Positions 25,922 through 33,603 of a DNA stretch of 64,000 nucleotides are shown piece after piece; position 1 is the first letter of the stretch; the number at the start of each line of letters is the position of its first letter. Source of the stretch: Actinomyces massiliensis 4401292 (GTDB lineage: Bacteria; Actinomycetota; Actinomycetes; Actinomycetales; Actinomycetaceae); NCBI RefSeq assembly GCF_000269805.1, contig NZ_JH711481.1:1914102-1978101 (forward strand), in the 5' to 3' direction. The translations under genes and the position numbers were made by a program. The notes under the pieces were generated by a model. It worked only from the letters and a program-made list of their open reading frames with translations, was not told the origin of the DNA and made no database searches.

Positions 25922-26302
25922 ATGGCACGTGTGAAGCGGGCTGTCAACGCCCAGAAGAAGCGTCGTAGCGTTCTTGATAAGGCCTCGGGCTACCGCGGTC
26001 AGCGCTCCCGTCTCTACCGCAAGGCCAAGGAGCAGGTCACTCATTCCGGCGTCTACGCGTTCCGGGACCGCCGCGCCCGCAAGGGCGACTTCCGGCGCCT
26101 GTGGATCCAGCGCATCAATGCCGCTGCCCGCGCCGAGGGCCTGACCTACAACCGGTTCATCCAGGGGCTTGGATTGGCCGGAGTGGAGGTCGACCGCCGC
26201 ATGCTGGCCGAGCTGGCCGTGAACGAGCCCGAGGCGTTCAAGGCTCTTATCGAGGTTGCTCGTGGAGCCCTGCCCGAGGACGTCAACGCCCCCAAGGCCT
26301 GA
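25922..26302 (+). CDS. rplT: 50S ribosomal protein L20
   Basis: Ribosome assembly protein of 126 residues that binds 23S rRNA early; in several bacteria it also represses its own operon. Typical sequence: [61 protein letters not shown] and ILAELAV-like [20 protein letters not shown] lies eight bases before the ATG. Third gene of the infC operon. Confidence 0.97.
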   Translation: MARVKRAVNAQKKRRSVLDKASGYRGQRSRLYRKAKEQVTHSGVYAFRDRRARKGDFRRLWIQRINAAARAEGLTYNRFIQGLGLAGVEVDRRMLAELAVNEPEAFKALIEVARGALPEDVNAPKA

Positions 26303-26512
26303 GGCTTTCAGGAGTTTCGGGAGTATTAGCCCGGATGGCCGGTATGGCCAGTATGAGCTGCGCGACGGCGCCGTGCCCGCATCGGGTGCGGCGTCGTCGT
26401 GGTGTGCGAGGCCACTGCGGAGGGTGGAGAAGAGGCGGGAGGCCCCGGGAAAGACTGCGACGATACTCGCTCTTGGGGTGCGAACGATCGAGAGGGCAGT
26501 GTCCCGCTGCCG

Positions 26513-26518
26513 TACGCT
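26513..26518 (+). promoter_or_regulatory. -10 box of leaderless tsnR promoter
   Basis: TACGCT ends six bases before ATG 26525 and fixes the methyltransferase at 313 residues rather than a longer in-frame reading. Confidence 0.5.
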
Positions 26519-26524
26519 GACTCC

Positions 26525-27466
26525 ATGAGTCCCGCTGCTTCGGCTGACGCCTCCGGTCCCCCTCCGCATGAGGGTGCGATGCACTCCGCTCCGCAGGGGC
26601 CGGGACGGGGGCATGGACGAGGACAGGGGCGTCGCGCCGGCGCCAGGGGAGCGGCGGCCGGCCGCGAGGTGCTCGCCAATCCGGCCTCGACTCGCGTCTC
26701 TCGCGTGGCGGGCCTGGCCCGCAAGAATGTGAGAGCCAGATACCGCAGATTCCTGGTGGAGGGCCCGCAGGCAGTGCGTGAGGCGGTCAGGCACGCCTCT
26801 GATCGGGTTCTGGACGTCTACATCACCGAGGCTTCGCAGGATCGCTACAGCGAGATCTGGGAGGAGGCGCTGGCCGCGGGCCTGTACAGCCATCTTGTCA
26901 GCGAGCGGGTCATGGCGGCCATGAGTACGGGCTCCCAGGGAGTGCTCGCCGTCGTCGCCATGGATGAAAGCACGGGATCCGAGGCTCTGACCTCCGCGCT
27001 GGAGGGGGCGTCGCTCGTCGCCGTCCTCACTGAAGCTCAGGACCCCGGCAACGCGGGAGCCATGATCCGTGCGGCCGATGCCGCCGGGGCGGATGCGGTG
27101 GTGCTCGTACGGGGAAGTGTGGATGCCACGTCCCCCAAGGTGGTCCGCTCGACCGCAGGCAGCCTGTTCCACCTGCCCGTAGTGACCGATGCGGCGCTCG
27201 ATGACGTCGTCGCCGCCCTGCACGGGGCCGGAATGACTGTCCTGGCTGCCGATGCCCGAGGAGATCTCGACCTGTTCGGGGCGGAATCCCTACTTGAGGC
27301 GCCGACCGCCTGGCTGCTGGGCAACGAGGCGCACGGACTATCACCGGAGGCGCTGAGCCGTGCTGATGCCGTCGTCTCCATTCCCGTCTACGGCAGGGCC
27401 GAGTCCCTCAACGTGGCCACTGCCGCGGCAGTGTGCCTCTACGCCAGCGCCCGGGCGCAACGATAG
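26525..27466 (+). CDS. tsnR: SpoU/TrmH-family rRNA 2'-O-methyltransferase
   Basis: SAM-dependent RNA methyltransferase with a trefoil knot. After a disordered Gly/Pro-rich N-terminus, the substrate-binding domain starts at about residue 45 (VLANPASTRVSRVAGLARKNVRARYRRFLVEGPQAVREAV). SPOUT motif 1 is LTEAQDPGNAGAMIRAADAAG, motif 2 VRSTAGSLFHLPVV, and motif 3 LLGNEAHGLSPEAL with YGRAESLNVATAAAV. The last 14 codons (AAAVCLYASARAQR) recur as a remnant at 30814-30860, which implies recombination at this 3' end. Gene order rplT-tsnR-pheST is usual in actinobacteria; here 17 kb separate tsnR and pheS. Confidence 0.9.
   Translation: MSPAASADASGPPPHEGAMHSAPQGPGRGHGRGQGRRAGARGAAAGREVLANPASTRVSRVAGLARKNVRARYRRFLVEGPQAVREAVRHASDRVLDVYITEASQDRYSEIWEEALAAGLYSHLVSERVMAAMSTGSQGVLAVVAMDESTGSEALTSALEGASLVAVLTEAQDPGNAGAMIRAADAAGADAVVLVRGSVDATSPKVVRSTAGSLFHLPVVTDAALDDVVAALHGAGMTVLAADARGDLDLFGAESLLEAPTAWLLGNEAHGLSPEALSRADAVVSIPVYGRAESLNVATAAAVCLYASARAQR
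27420..27463 (+). repeat. Direct repeat, copy 1 (3' end of tsnR)
   Basis: The last 44 coding bases of tsnR match 30814-30857 at 41 of 44 positions. All three differences are synonymous third-base changes. The two copies bracket the sensor kinase, response regulator and DUF418 genes. Confidence 0.9.
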
Positions 27467-27478
27467 GCGGCTGCGGCG

Positions 27479-28801
27479 ATGAGTGCCGGACAGGGCGTTC
27501 TCACCGGCATCCTCACCGATCCGGGCCTGCGATCGCTGCGCTGGACGATGTGGACGGGGCTCATGCTCCTGGTTCTGGTCAGCAGCATCCCGGAGGTATG
27601 GAACGCTGTTGCGCACCCGGTCGCAGTGGTTGCGCTGATCGTCGTGTGGGCGGTCACCTGGTGGCGCCCTCTGGATGCCGATGCGGCCGGCGCCATGGTC
27701 TTCCTCATCGGCGGTCTTCAGGTCGTTCTGCTCGATGGTGCGCTGATGGCCGACGTCATCGTGCTGTTCGCTCTGTTCCGACTGGGTGAGCAGGGGCGCA
27801 GACGGCTTCAACCGGTCTGGCTGCTGCTTCTGGTTGCAGGATGTACTGCGGCCGCCGTCAGCTGGACGCAGGACGAGCGAGGTGAGCAGACCTACCGGCA
27901 GAGCCTTGTCATGCTCCTCCTGCTCACCTCGACCATGGGGCTGCTGGCGTGGGCCGGGGGCCGGATGATCGGACAGGGCCGCAACATCGTCCGGGCCCGC
28001 GCCGGTGAGGAGAAGGCGCGCCGGGCGGAGCGGGAGCAGCGCCGGCAGGCCGAGGCCGCAGCCCTGCGCACGGAGATCGCCGGCGAGGTGCACGACGTCG
28101 TCGGGCATGCTCTCGCGCTCATCGCCGTCCAGGCCGAGGCCGCCCGCCACCTGGCCACGGTTGATGCGGGAGAGACGGATCTCAGTGACGAGCAGCGCCT
28201 GGCCCAGGTGGGCGGGGCCGTGGAGACGGTACTGGTGACGGCGCGCGGCGCCCTGGCGGAGACCCGTGCGCTGACGCGCTCCCTGGTGGCCGCCCCCGAT
28301 GACGCGTCTTCGACCTCGACGGCCTTGCTGCACCCGACTCCGGGGCTTGCCGACCTGTCCGCTCTGGTGCGCTCGGCCGCCGACGCCGGGGCGCCCGTGG
28401 AGCTGGAGCTCCGGGCCGGGCCAGGCGGCTGCTCCGATGCGGCCACCGGCCTCGGAGCCCAGGCGCAGCTGGCCCTCTACCGGGTTGCCCAGGAGGGGAT
28501 CACCAACGCGGTCCGGCACGCCCCCGGCGCCGACAGCATCATCGTGGAGCTCATCCATGGCCTCGACGACGTCGTTCTGCGAGTCAGTGATGACGACCCG
28601 CATGGCGGCCTCCCCGTGGACGAGTGCCGGGGCCAGGGCTTGCGCACCCTGAGACGGCGGGTCGAGGCCGCGGGCGGAGACCTGCGGATCAGCTCGCGCT
28701 CGGGAGGGGGCGTGCTCCTTGAGGCGCGGATGCCCGCAGGAACGGACAGCGCCGTTGATGAGGACGGTGTTGCGAGCGGGCGCGAGGGAGCCGCGTCATG
28801 A
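27479..28801 (+). CDS. Two-component sensor histidine kinase (NarL/LiaS type)
   Basis: Membrane sensor of 440 residues with about five or six N-terminal membrane segments and almost no extracellular domain, like intramembrane-sensing kinases of the LiaS/DesK group. A HisKA_3 dimerisation domain carries the phosphoacceptor His205 in GEVHDVVGHAL, followed by an HATPase domain with the N-box (LYRVAQEGITNAVRHA) and G-box (GQGLRTLRRRVEAAGG). Its stop overlaps the response regulator start (ATGA). The gene begins 12 bp after tsnR, at the edge of the duplicated 3' end. The signal is unknown. Confidence 0.9.
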   Translation: MSAGQGVLTGILTDPGLRSLRWTMWTGLMLLVLVSSIPEVWNAVAHPVAVVALIVVWAVTWWRPLDADAAGAMVFLIGGLQVVLLDGALMADVIVLFALFRLGEQGRRRLQPVWLLLLVAGCTAAAVSWTQDERGEQTYRQSLVMLLLLTSTMGLLAWAGGRMIGQGRNIVRARAGEEKARRAEREQRRQAEAAALRTEIAGEVHDVVGHALALIAVQAEAARHLATVDAGETDLSDEQRLAQVGGAVETVLVTARGALAETRALTRSLVAAPDDASSTSTALLHPTPGLADLSALVRSAADAGAPVELELRAGPGGCSDAATGLGAQAQLALYRVAQEGITNAVRHAPGADSIIVELIHGLDDVVLRVSDDDPHGGLPVDECRGQGLRTLRRRVEAAGGDLRISSRSGGGVLLEARMPAGTDSAVDEDGVASGREGAAS

Positions 28802-29526
28802 CTGATCCGATCCGCGTGCTGCTTGTGGACGACCAGAGCCTGGTGCGATCCGGATTCCGCATGATCCTTGGAACTCGCAAGGACATCGTCGTCGTGGGGG
28901 AGGCCGAGGACGGCGATCAGGTCCTTGCTGCCGTTGACGCCCGCGTCCCCGATGTCGTTCTCATGGACGTGCGCATGCCCCGTATGGATGGGATCGCGGC
29001 CACGCGCGAGCTGATCCGCAGGCACTCGCGGGTGCGGGTGCTCATTCTGACCACCTTCGACCTCGACGAGTACGTCGTCGAGGCGCTGCGCAGCGGGGCC
29101 TCGGGATTCCTGCTCAAGGACAGCACTGCTCCCGAGCTCATCGCCGGGGTCAAGGCCGTGGCCCGTGGAGACAGCGTGGTGGCGCCCTCAGCCACCCGAC
29201 GGCTTCTGCGCCATTGGATCTCCCAGGAGGACAGAGCGGCCGGGGCCGTGAGCGGTCGCCGCGAGGCTCTTGCGGCGGGCTCTGGTGCGGGACGGGGCGC
29301 CGATGCTGAGCGGCTGGCTCTCCTGACCACCAGGGAGAAGGAGATTCTGACGCTGGTGGGCCGCGCCTTGAGCAACCGGGAGATCGCCGAGACGGTGGTA
29401 CTGGCGGAATCCACCGTCAAGACCTACATCAACCGCCTCCTGCGCAAGCTCTCCATGAGAGATCGTGCCGGGCTGATCGTGCTCGCCTACGAGACCGGCC
29501 TCATCCGACCGGGGCAGGACGAGTAA
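28798..29526 (+). CDS. NarL/LuxR-family response regulator
   Basis: DNA-binding regulator of 242 residues paired with the kinase upstream. Receiver domain: acidic pocket in LLVDDQSLVRSG, phosphoacceptor Asp57 in VVLMDVRMPRMDG, the conserved Thr in LILTTFDLDEY, and the Lys in GFLLKDSTAPE. A Gly/Ala/Arg-rich linker precedes the LuxR helix-turn-helix (LTTREKEILTLVGRALSNREIAE...STVKTYINRLLRKL). Two matching 16-bp palindromes lie between its stop and the DUF418 gene and are candidate target sites. Confidence 0.92.
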   Translation: MTDPIRVLLVDDQSLVRSGFRMILGTRKDIVVVGEAEDGDQVLAAVDARVPDVVLMDVRMPRMDGIAATRELIRRHSRVRVLILTTFDLDEYVVEALRSGASGFLLKDSTAPELIAGVKAVARGDSVVAPSATRRLLRHWISQEDRAAGAVSGRREALAAGSGAGRGADAERLALLTTREKEILTLVGRALSNREIAETVVLAESTVKTYINRLLRKLSMRDRAGLIVLAYETGLIRPGQDE

Positions 29527-29548
29527 CGCCCGTGGCGGTTGCCGCGGG

Positions 29549-29564
29549 TCCACCCGTGGGTGGA
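29549..29564. promoter_or_regulatory. Candidate response-regulator operator 1
   Basis: TCCACCCGTGGGTGGA, with 7-bp arms. It starts 32 bp (about three helical turns) before the matching operator 2, upstream of the DUF418 gene promoter. Confidence 0.5.
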
Positions 29565-29580
29565 AAAGTGTTTCTGGAGG

Positions 29581-29596
29581 TCCATCCCGGGTTGGA
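29581..29596. promoter_or_regulatory. Candidate response-regulator operator 2
   Basis: TCCATCCCGGGTTGGA shares the frame TCCAnCC..GG.TGGA with operator 1. It is centred about 60 bases before the DUF418 gene start. Confidence 0.5.
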
Positions 29597-29635
29597 ATGA
29601 AGCGGTTTCCTCTGGGCTCGTGCGGAGACGGCCCG

Positions 29636-29641
29636 TAGCGT
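29636..29641 (+). promoter_or_regulatory. -10 box of leaderless DUF418 gene promoter
   Basis: TAGCGT ends seven bases before ATG 29649. The paired palindromes lie 40-87 bases upstream of it, in an activator position. Confidence 0.5.
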
Positions 29642-29648
29642 CAAGGAT

Positions 29649-30803
29649 ATGAGCACTCCGCCTTCGCCCCATGTTCCCCCGATTCCCCCGATCGGTTCTG
29701 GTCAGCGCGTCAACAAGCGTTTTCGCAGCGACGAGCGCGTGGAGCCGGCGGCGAGCGTTCCTCCGCTACCGGTACGGGAGAGACCGGCGCCCCGCTACCA
29801 AGTTCTCGATACGCTGCGGGGCTTCGCCATCTGCGGCATCCTCCTGGTCAATATCGGTGATATCACCCATTTGGGAATGGGGCTGCCATTCGTGCCCCGC
29901 AGTCCATCCATCGCGGAGAACACCCTCTACTACCTGGTCTCCACCCGTTTTGTGCCGATCTTCGCCTTCATGTTCGGCATGAGCCTGCGCTTCGTCTCCG
30001 ACTCGGCACTCAAGCGTGGCCAGTCCCCGTGGAAGGTGGTGGGACGGCGGATGATCGCACTCCTGGCGATCGGATTCCTGCACTCCCTGGTGTACTCGGG
30101 CGAGGTGCTTACGGAATACGCCGTGATCGGGCTCCTCATGCTGCCAATCGTGCTGAAGGCGCCGCGTCTGCTGGTGGCGATCCTGGGCGTTGCCGGGACT
30201 GTGGCATCCTTCGCATGGGGCGGCTCCGGCGTGATCAATGTTCCCGGGCTGTTTCTGCTGGGTGCGGCAGCAGTGGCCTATGGCCTGCCCGCCTACCTCG
30301 AGCACCCCGACCGCCGCCTGGTGATGACCACCGCCGCCCTGGCGCTGGCAGCCGTTCCGGCCGTCATCGCCCAGACGCACGAAACCGGCGACCCCCGTTT
30401 CGAGTATGTCGGCGGCATTGCCGGCGGGATCCAGGCCGCGGTCTACATCTGCCTGGTGGCGTTGGCCTGCTCCTGGCGGATCCGCAAGCCCATCCAGACC
30501 TGCTTCGAGCCCCTAGGGAGAATGGCACTGACCTGCTATGTCAGCGCGAGCTTCATCGTGGCCCCTATAGGGGTGGCCCTGCACTGGAAGGAGAGTCGCG
30601 ATGTCGCGCCGCTCCTGGCCGTGGCCGCACTGGTGCTCGCGGTCCAGTCCATCGCTGCGCGCCTGTGGCTGAGGCGCTTCCGCTACGGCCCCCTGGAGTG
30701 GGTGTGGAGGTGCCTGACCTGGTGGACGCTGGTGGACATCCGCCGGGCAACGGCTGCTGACAGCCCCGGCCACGCGGACGCGGCCCAGGTCCGTGTCCGC
30801 TGA
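29649..30803 (+). CDS. DUF418 (YeiB-like) integral membrane protein
   Basis: Multi-pass membrane protein of 384 residues. After a soluble Pro/Arg-rich N-terminus it begins the family motif YQVLDTLRGFAICGILLVNI, followed by about nine or ten membrane segments. The C-terminal DUF418 core includes FEPLGRMALTCYVSASFIV and PLEWVWRCLTWW. Related proteins are acyltransferase-3-like and probably modify surface molecules, but no biochemical role is firmly known. It is probably the output gene of the adjacent two-component system, given its leaderless promoter behind paired palindromes (inference). Confidence 0.83.
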   Translation: MSTPPSPHVPPIPPIGSGQRVNKRFRSDERVEPAASVPPLPVRERPAPRYQVLDTLRGFAICGILLVNIGDITHLGMGLPFVPRSPSIAENTLYYLVSTRFVPIFAFMFGMSLRFVSDSALKRGQSPWKVVGRRMIALLAIGFLHSLVYSGEVLTEYAVIGLLMLPIVLKAPRLLVAILGVAGTVASFAWGGSGVINVPGLFLLGAAAVAYGLPAYLEHPDRRLVMTTAALALAAVPAVIAQTHETGDPRFEYVGGIAGGIQAAVYICLVALACSWRIRKPIQTCFEPLGRMALTCYVSASFIVAPIGVALHWKESRDVAPLLAVAALVLAVQSIAARLWLRRFRYGPLEWVWRCLTWWTLVDIRRATAADSPGHADAAQVRVR

Positions 30804-30813
30804 CTGTGCCGAT

Positions 30814-30860
30814 CTGCCGCGGCCGTGTGCCTCTACGCCAGCGCCCGGGCGCAGCGGTGA
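30814..30860 (+). pseudogene. Displaced 3' remnant of tsnR (direct repeat, copy 2)
   Basis: In frame it encodes AAAVCLYASARAQR and a TGA stop, identical in protein to the end of tsnR but with three synonymous base changes and a different stop. It sits between the DUF418 gene and the convergent GT1 gene. It looks like the original 3' end of tsnR, pushed downstream when a cassette with a related tsnR end recombined in. Confidence 0.85.
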
Positions 30861-30879
30861 CTCGATGCCCTGAGAAACG

Positions 30880-32244
30880 TCAGAGCAGTTCGCAGATGGC
30901 CGCCGCGGCCCGGCCCGGTCCGTCCAGGCCCTTCATGAGCACGGCCATGCGACGGGCGCGACTGCGCATCGCCTCGTCGGCCAAGGCATCGTGCACCAGG
31001 GCGGGCCAGTTCACGGTGCCGGCCTCCTTCTGGCTCACCAGCCGGGCCGATCCGAAAGCGACGCACCGCTGCACGTTGAAACGCTGTTCCAGCTGCAGAG
31101 GGATTCCGATGAAGGGCCATCCCTGAACGCAACTGGTTTGCACAGTTCCCTCACCGCCATGGGTGATCGCCAGGTCCACCGCATCCCCGAGGCGATTGGC
31201 CGGAAGCCAGTCGGTGACATGGATGTTCGCCGGCAGGCCCGGAACATCCTCGGGTTGCAGGTGGGACCGCACCGGCGCCAGCACCTGGCACTTGGCCTGC
31301 CCCAGCCCGCGGAGGACCTGAAGCACGAGCTCACGGTTCCCCGAAGAGCCCACGGCGAAATAGACCAGCGGCTCAGGAACCGCGGCCAGCTCGTTGACGA
31401 TCTCGGGGACCTCTCCCGGCAGCTGGGCGTAGACCGGACCGACCACCTGATGCCCTTGCGGCATGCTCACCCATGCGGGCAGCAGTTGCCGTGCCGCGGC
31501 GATGAGGTTGAGATCGGCCGTCAGAGCAGTGAACACTCCGTGGGGCAGGGCCACCCCGTTATCTCGGGCCACCTGGTAGAACGGGCGCGGTAGGGGAAAT
31601 CGCCTGCCCACCGTATGCAGCAACCGGGAGGCGGCATTGTCGAGCAGGCATTCGCCAGCGGTACGACGGGGTAGGAACCCGGTGGCGCCGACTTGCCTCG
31701 CCGCCTGAAGGTGGGCCAGGGAGTAGGCGAAGGGCCGTACGAAGACCAGGGGCACGCCCTCTGCACGCGCGGAGATGAACTGACTCGGAGTCACTCCGAT
31801 CACCACAGCGCTCGGGCGCAGGCGGCGAATCAGCTCGCGTTCGCTGGCGACCCGCTGGGTGAGCACTTTTCTGGTGAAGGGCTGACGCAGAGTGCGTCCC
31901 TGGTCGAAGGCCAGAGCTAACTTGCCCTCCTCATCACTGAGGTGGGGGAGGAGAAGGTGGAATTCGAAACCGGCCGCCCGAATATGCTCGGAGTTGCGCG
32001 GTGAGAAGCCTGCGAATACGCACTCCACATCAGCGGGCATGCGCCGGGCCACTTCGATGGCGCGTGTGACCTCTGCAAAGTTGAAGGTTTCCGGGGCGAA
32101 GAGCACACATGGTCTTTCGCCGGATTCGAGGGGCCCGCCAGGGCTGTTGAATTCGGAGCGCTCGTTCCCCGTACTCTCCGCGGCCGACTCACTGCATTGT
32201 GTCGGAAGGTGATGATTCGGCGGAGGTGTGGGCGTACGGTTCAT
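30880..32244 (-). CDS. GT1/UGT-type glycosyltransferase
   Basis: Cytoplasmic GT-B fold glycosyltransferase of 454 residues. After a low-complexity N-terminus of about 45 residues comes CVLFAPETFNFAEVTRAIEVARRM. The C-terminal nucleotide-sugar domain has YFAVGSSGNRELVLQVLRGL, NIHVTDWLPANRLGDAVDLAITHGGEGTVQ and GWPFIGIPLQLEQRFN. The HGGxGT and P...Q elements are typical of UGT-like enzymes acting on lipids or small molecules. It is a single gene with a leaderless promoter and 11-bp direct repeats at the -35 region. The acceptor is unknown. An apparent much longer antisense reading across the ABC gene is a shadow. Confidence 0.82.
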   Translation of the reverse strand: MNRTPTPPPNHHLPTQCSESAAESTGNERSEFNSPGGPLESGERPCVLFAPETFNFAEVTRAIEVARRMPADVECVFAGFSPRNSEHIRAAGFEFHLLLPHLSDEEGKLALAFDQGRTLRQPFTRKVLTQRVASERELIRRLRPSAVVIGVTPSQFISARAEGVPLVFVRPFAYSLAHLQAARQVGATGFLPRRTAGECLLDNAASRLLHTVGRRFPLPRPFYQVARDNGVALPHGVFTALTADLNLIAAARQLLPAWVSMPQGHQVVGPVYAQLPGEVPEIVNELAAVPEPLVYFAVGSSGNRELVLQVLRGLGQAKCQVLAPVRSHLQPEDVPGLPANIHVTDWLPANRLGDAVDLAITHGGEGTVQTSCVQGWPFIGIPLQLEQRFNVQRCVAFGSARLVSQKEAGTVNWPALVHDALADEAMRSRARRMAVLMKGLDGPGRAAAAICELL

Positions 32245-32251
32245 GTGACTG

Positions 32252-32257
32252 AGCCTA
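32252..32257 (-). promoter_or_regulatory. -10 box of leaderless GT1 gene promoter
   Basis: TAGGCT on the minus strand ends seven bases before ATG 32244. Confidence 0.55.
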
Positions 32258-32301
32258 CAGCTGACCTGCAGCTGATCTGCAGCCGATCTGCAGCCGGGCA
32301 G
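32258..32301. repeat. 11-bp direct repeats at the GT1 promoter
   Basis: CAGCTGACCTG (32258-32268), CAGCTGATCTG (32269-32279) and CAGCCGATCTG (32280-32290) follow without gaps, and a weaker fourth copy ends at 32301. The unit is one helical turn and covers the -35 region directly next to the -10 box, as in sites bound by OmpR- or SARP-type activators. Confidence 0.7.
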
Positions 32302-32433
32302 GCTGATCGGGTACACGGCGGACAACCCGCATCGAAGCGGGATCTGAACGATCGGAATGACTCGTGCATGACTCGTGCCGGCCCCTCGTCTCAACCAGCG
32401 GGCACTTCTTGGGTCTGCGTGTGACAGCGGTGT

Positions 32434-32439
32434 TATTGT
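32434..32439 (+). promoter_or_regulatory. Probable -10 box of the ABC importer operon
   Basis: TATTGT with a weak -35 TTGGGT (32409-32414). A start near 32446 gives a leader of about 140 bases that contains the Cys-rich leader peptide. Confidence 0.4.
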
Positions 32440-32505
32440 CCTCGCGTTGCAGGGCGGCCCCGGAGTCCTCGGGAGCCGCGATCGAATGAGCACAGGAGGA
32501 ATGCG

Positions 32506-32541
32506 ATGCGCATGTGGATGTGTTGCTGTCAGTGTCGTTGA
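32506..32541 (+). CDS. Cys-rich leader peptide (cysteine-responsive attenuator uORF)
   Basis: An 11-residue ORF reading MRMWMCCCQCR, with four Cys codons in the last six and a strong ribosome-binding site AGGAGGA (32494-32500) five bases before the ATG. It ends 45 bases before the ABC ATPase gene. Short poly-cysteine uORFs are known in mycobacteria and other actinobacteria: stalling at Cys codons when Cys-tRNA is scarce frees the downstream ribosome-binding site. GTGTC/GACAC (32532-32546) can fold over the end of this ORF, and CCTC just after it is complementary to the GAGG before the ABC gene. The mechanism here is inferred. Confidence 0.72.
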   Translation: MRMWMCCCQCR

Positions 32542-32575
32542 GACACCTCTGCACCCATCCAACCCCCTGACCGAG

Positions 32576-32588
32576 ACGAGGTCCTCGT
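32576..32588 (+). promoter_or_regulatory. Hairpin sequestering the ABC ATPase gene start
   Basis: ACGAG (32576-32580) pairs with CTCGT (32584-32588), hiding part of the GAGG ribosome-binding site and the first two bases of GTG 32587. It fits a translational switch controlled by the upstream Cys-rich leader peptide. Confidence 0.5.
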
Positions 32589-33432
32589 GTCCGCTCCCGC
32601 ATCCTCCTCCGACTTCCCCGAGCAGCCCACCGGCAGTGCCGACGGCGCAAACAGCGCAGGCGATGTCAGTGATGTCAACGACGTCAGCAACGACGCCCGC
32701 CCCCTGGTGCGCATTGATCACGTGAGCAAGTACTACGGCGACTTCAAAGCGCTCGACGACGTCTCGCTCGACATCCATCCCGGCCAGGTCGTAGCCGTCA
32801 TCGGGGCCTCCGGCTCGGGCAAGTCCACTCTGTGCCGCACCATCAACCGCCTGGAGACGATCCAGGAGGGCTCGATAGAGATCGACGGCGAGCTCCTTCC
32901 GGAGGAGGGTCGGGATCTGACCCGCTTGCGCGCCGAGGTCGGCATGGTCTTCCAGTCCTTCAATCTCTTCCCGCACCGCACGGTGCTGGACAACATCACG
33001 CTCGCCCCGATCAAGGTTCGCGGCATCTCCCGCAGCGAGGCGGAGGCGACTGCGCGCAGCCTCCTGGAGCGGGTCGGCCTGGCCGATCAGGCGGACAAGC
33101 GCCCGCCCCAGCTGTCCGGCGGCCAGCAGCAGCGCGTGGCGATTGCCCGTGCCCTGGCCATGGATCCCAAGATCATGCTCTTCGATGAGCCCACATCCGC
33201 CCTCGACCCGGAGATGATCACCGAGGTCCTCGACGTCATCAAGGGCTTGGCTGCGGAGGGGATGACCATGCTCGTGGTCACCCATGAGATGGGTTTCGCC
33301 CGCTCTGTGGCCGACCGCGTCGTGTTCATGGACTCCGGCCAGATCGTCGAGTCCGGCGCGCCGTCCGAGTTCTTCGCCGCTCCCACCACTGACCGGGCCC
33401 GCGACTTCCTGTCCAAGGTACTGAGCCATTGA
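32587..33432 (+). CDS. Polar amino acid ABC transporter, ATP-binding protein (GluA-like)
   Basis: Cytoplasmic ATPase of 281 residues driving an importer made with the next three genes. After a 40-residue Ser/Asp-rich extension: [22 protein letters not shown], Walker [10 protein letters not shown], signature [15 protein letters not shown], Walker [14 protein letters not shown], and the H-loop [19 protein letters not shown] 32587 has GAGG five bases upstream inside a small hairpin. Gene order ATPase, binding protein, permease, permease matches gluABCD of corynebacteria. The Cys-rich leader peptide instead suggests cysteine or cystine as substrate (inference). Confidence 0.93.
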   Translation: MSAPASSSDFPEQPTGSADGANSAGDVSDVNDVSNDARPLVRIDHVSKYYGDFKALDDVSLDIHPGQVVAVIGASGSGKSTLCRTINRLETIQEGSIEIDGELLPEEGRDLTRLRAEVGMVFQSFNLFPHRTVLDNITLAPIKVRGISRSEAEATARSLLERVGLADQADKRPPQLSGGQQQRVAIARALAMDPKIMLFDEPTSALDPEMITEVLDVIKGLAAEGMTMLVVTHEMGFARSVADRVVFMDSGQIVESGAPSEFFAAPTTDRARDFLSKVLSH

Positions 33433-33463
33433 GCTGTCATTGATCCGCCATGAGGCCGTTGCT

Positions 33464-33483
33464 GAGCTCGCTTCGCCGAGCTC
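33464..33483 (+). terminator. Hairpin between ABC ATPase and binding-protein genes
   Basis: GAGCTCG/CGAGCTC arms around a 6-base loop, with no T-run. In this 171-bp gap it may be a partial terminator or an mRNA-stabilising stem. An AT-rich stretch at about 33512-33526 could hold a secondary promoter that raises binding-protein expression. Confidence 0.4.
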
Positions 33484-33603
33484 GAAGCAGCGAAATGCCC
33501 GTGGAGATCTTAAAGATATTGCACTGCGCCTCGATAGGGGCGCGTCCCAGACCTCCGATGTCGACTGATAGACCCGAATCGTCGTGACGAAAGGAACCCC
33601 ACC

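Noticed and set aside
27420-30860. Complete integrative element with an integrase.
   Set aside because: The direct repeats fit an insertion, but the block encodes no recombinase, so homologous recombination is the simpler explanation.
30880-33429. An 849-codon minus-strand frame joining the GT1 gene with sequence antisense to the ABC ATPase.
   Set aside because: Only the part below 32244 matches a family; the rest is antisense to a certain ATPase and crosses two promoters.
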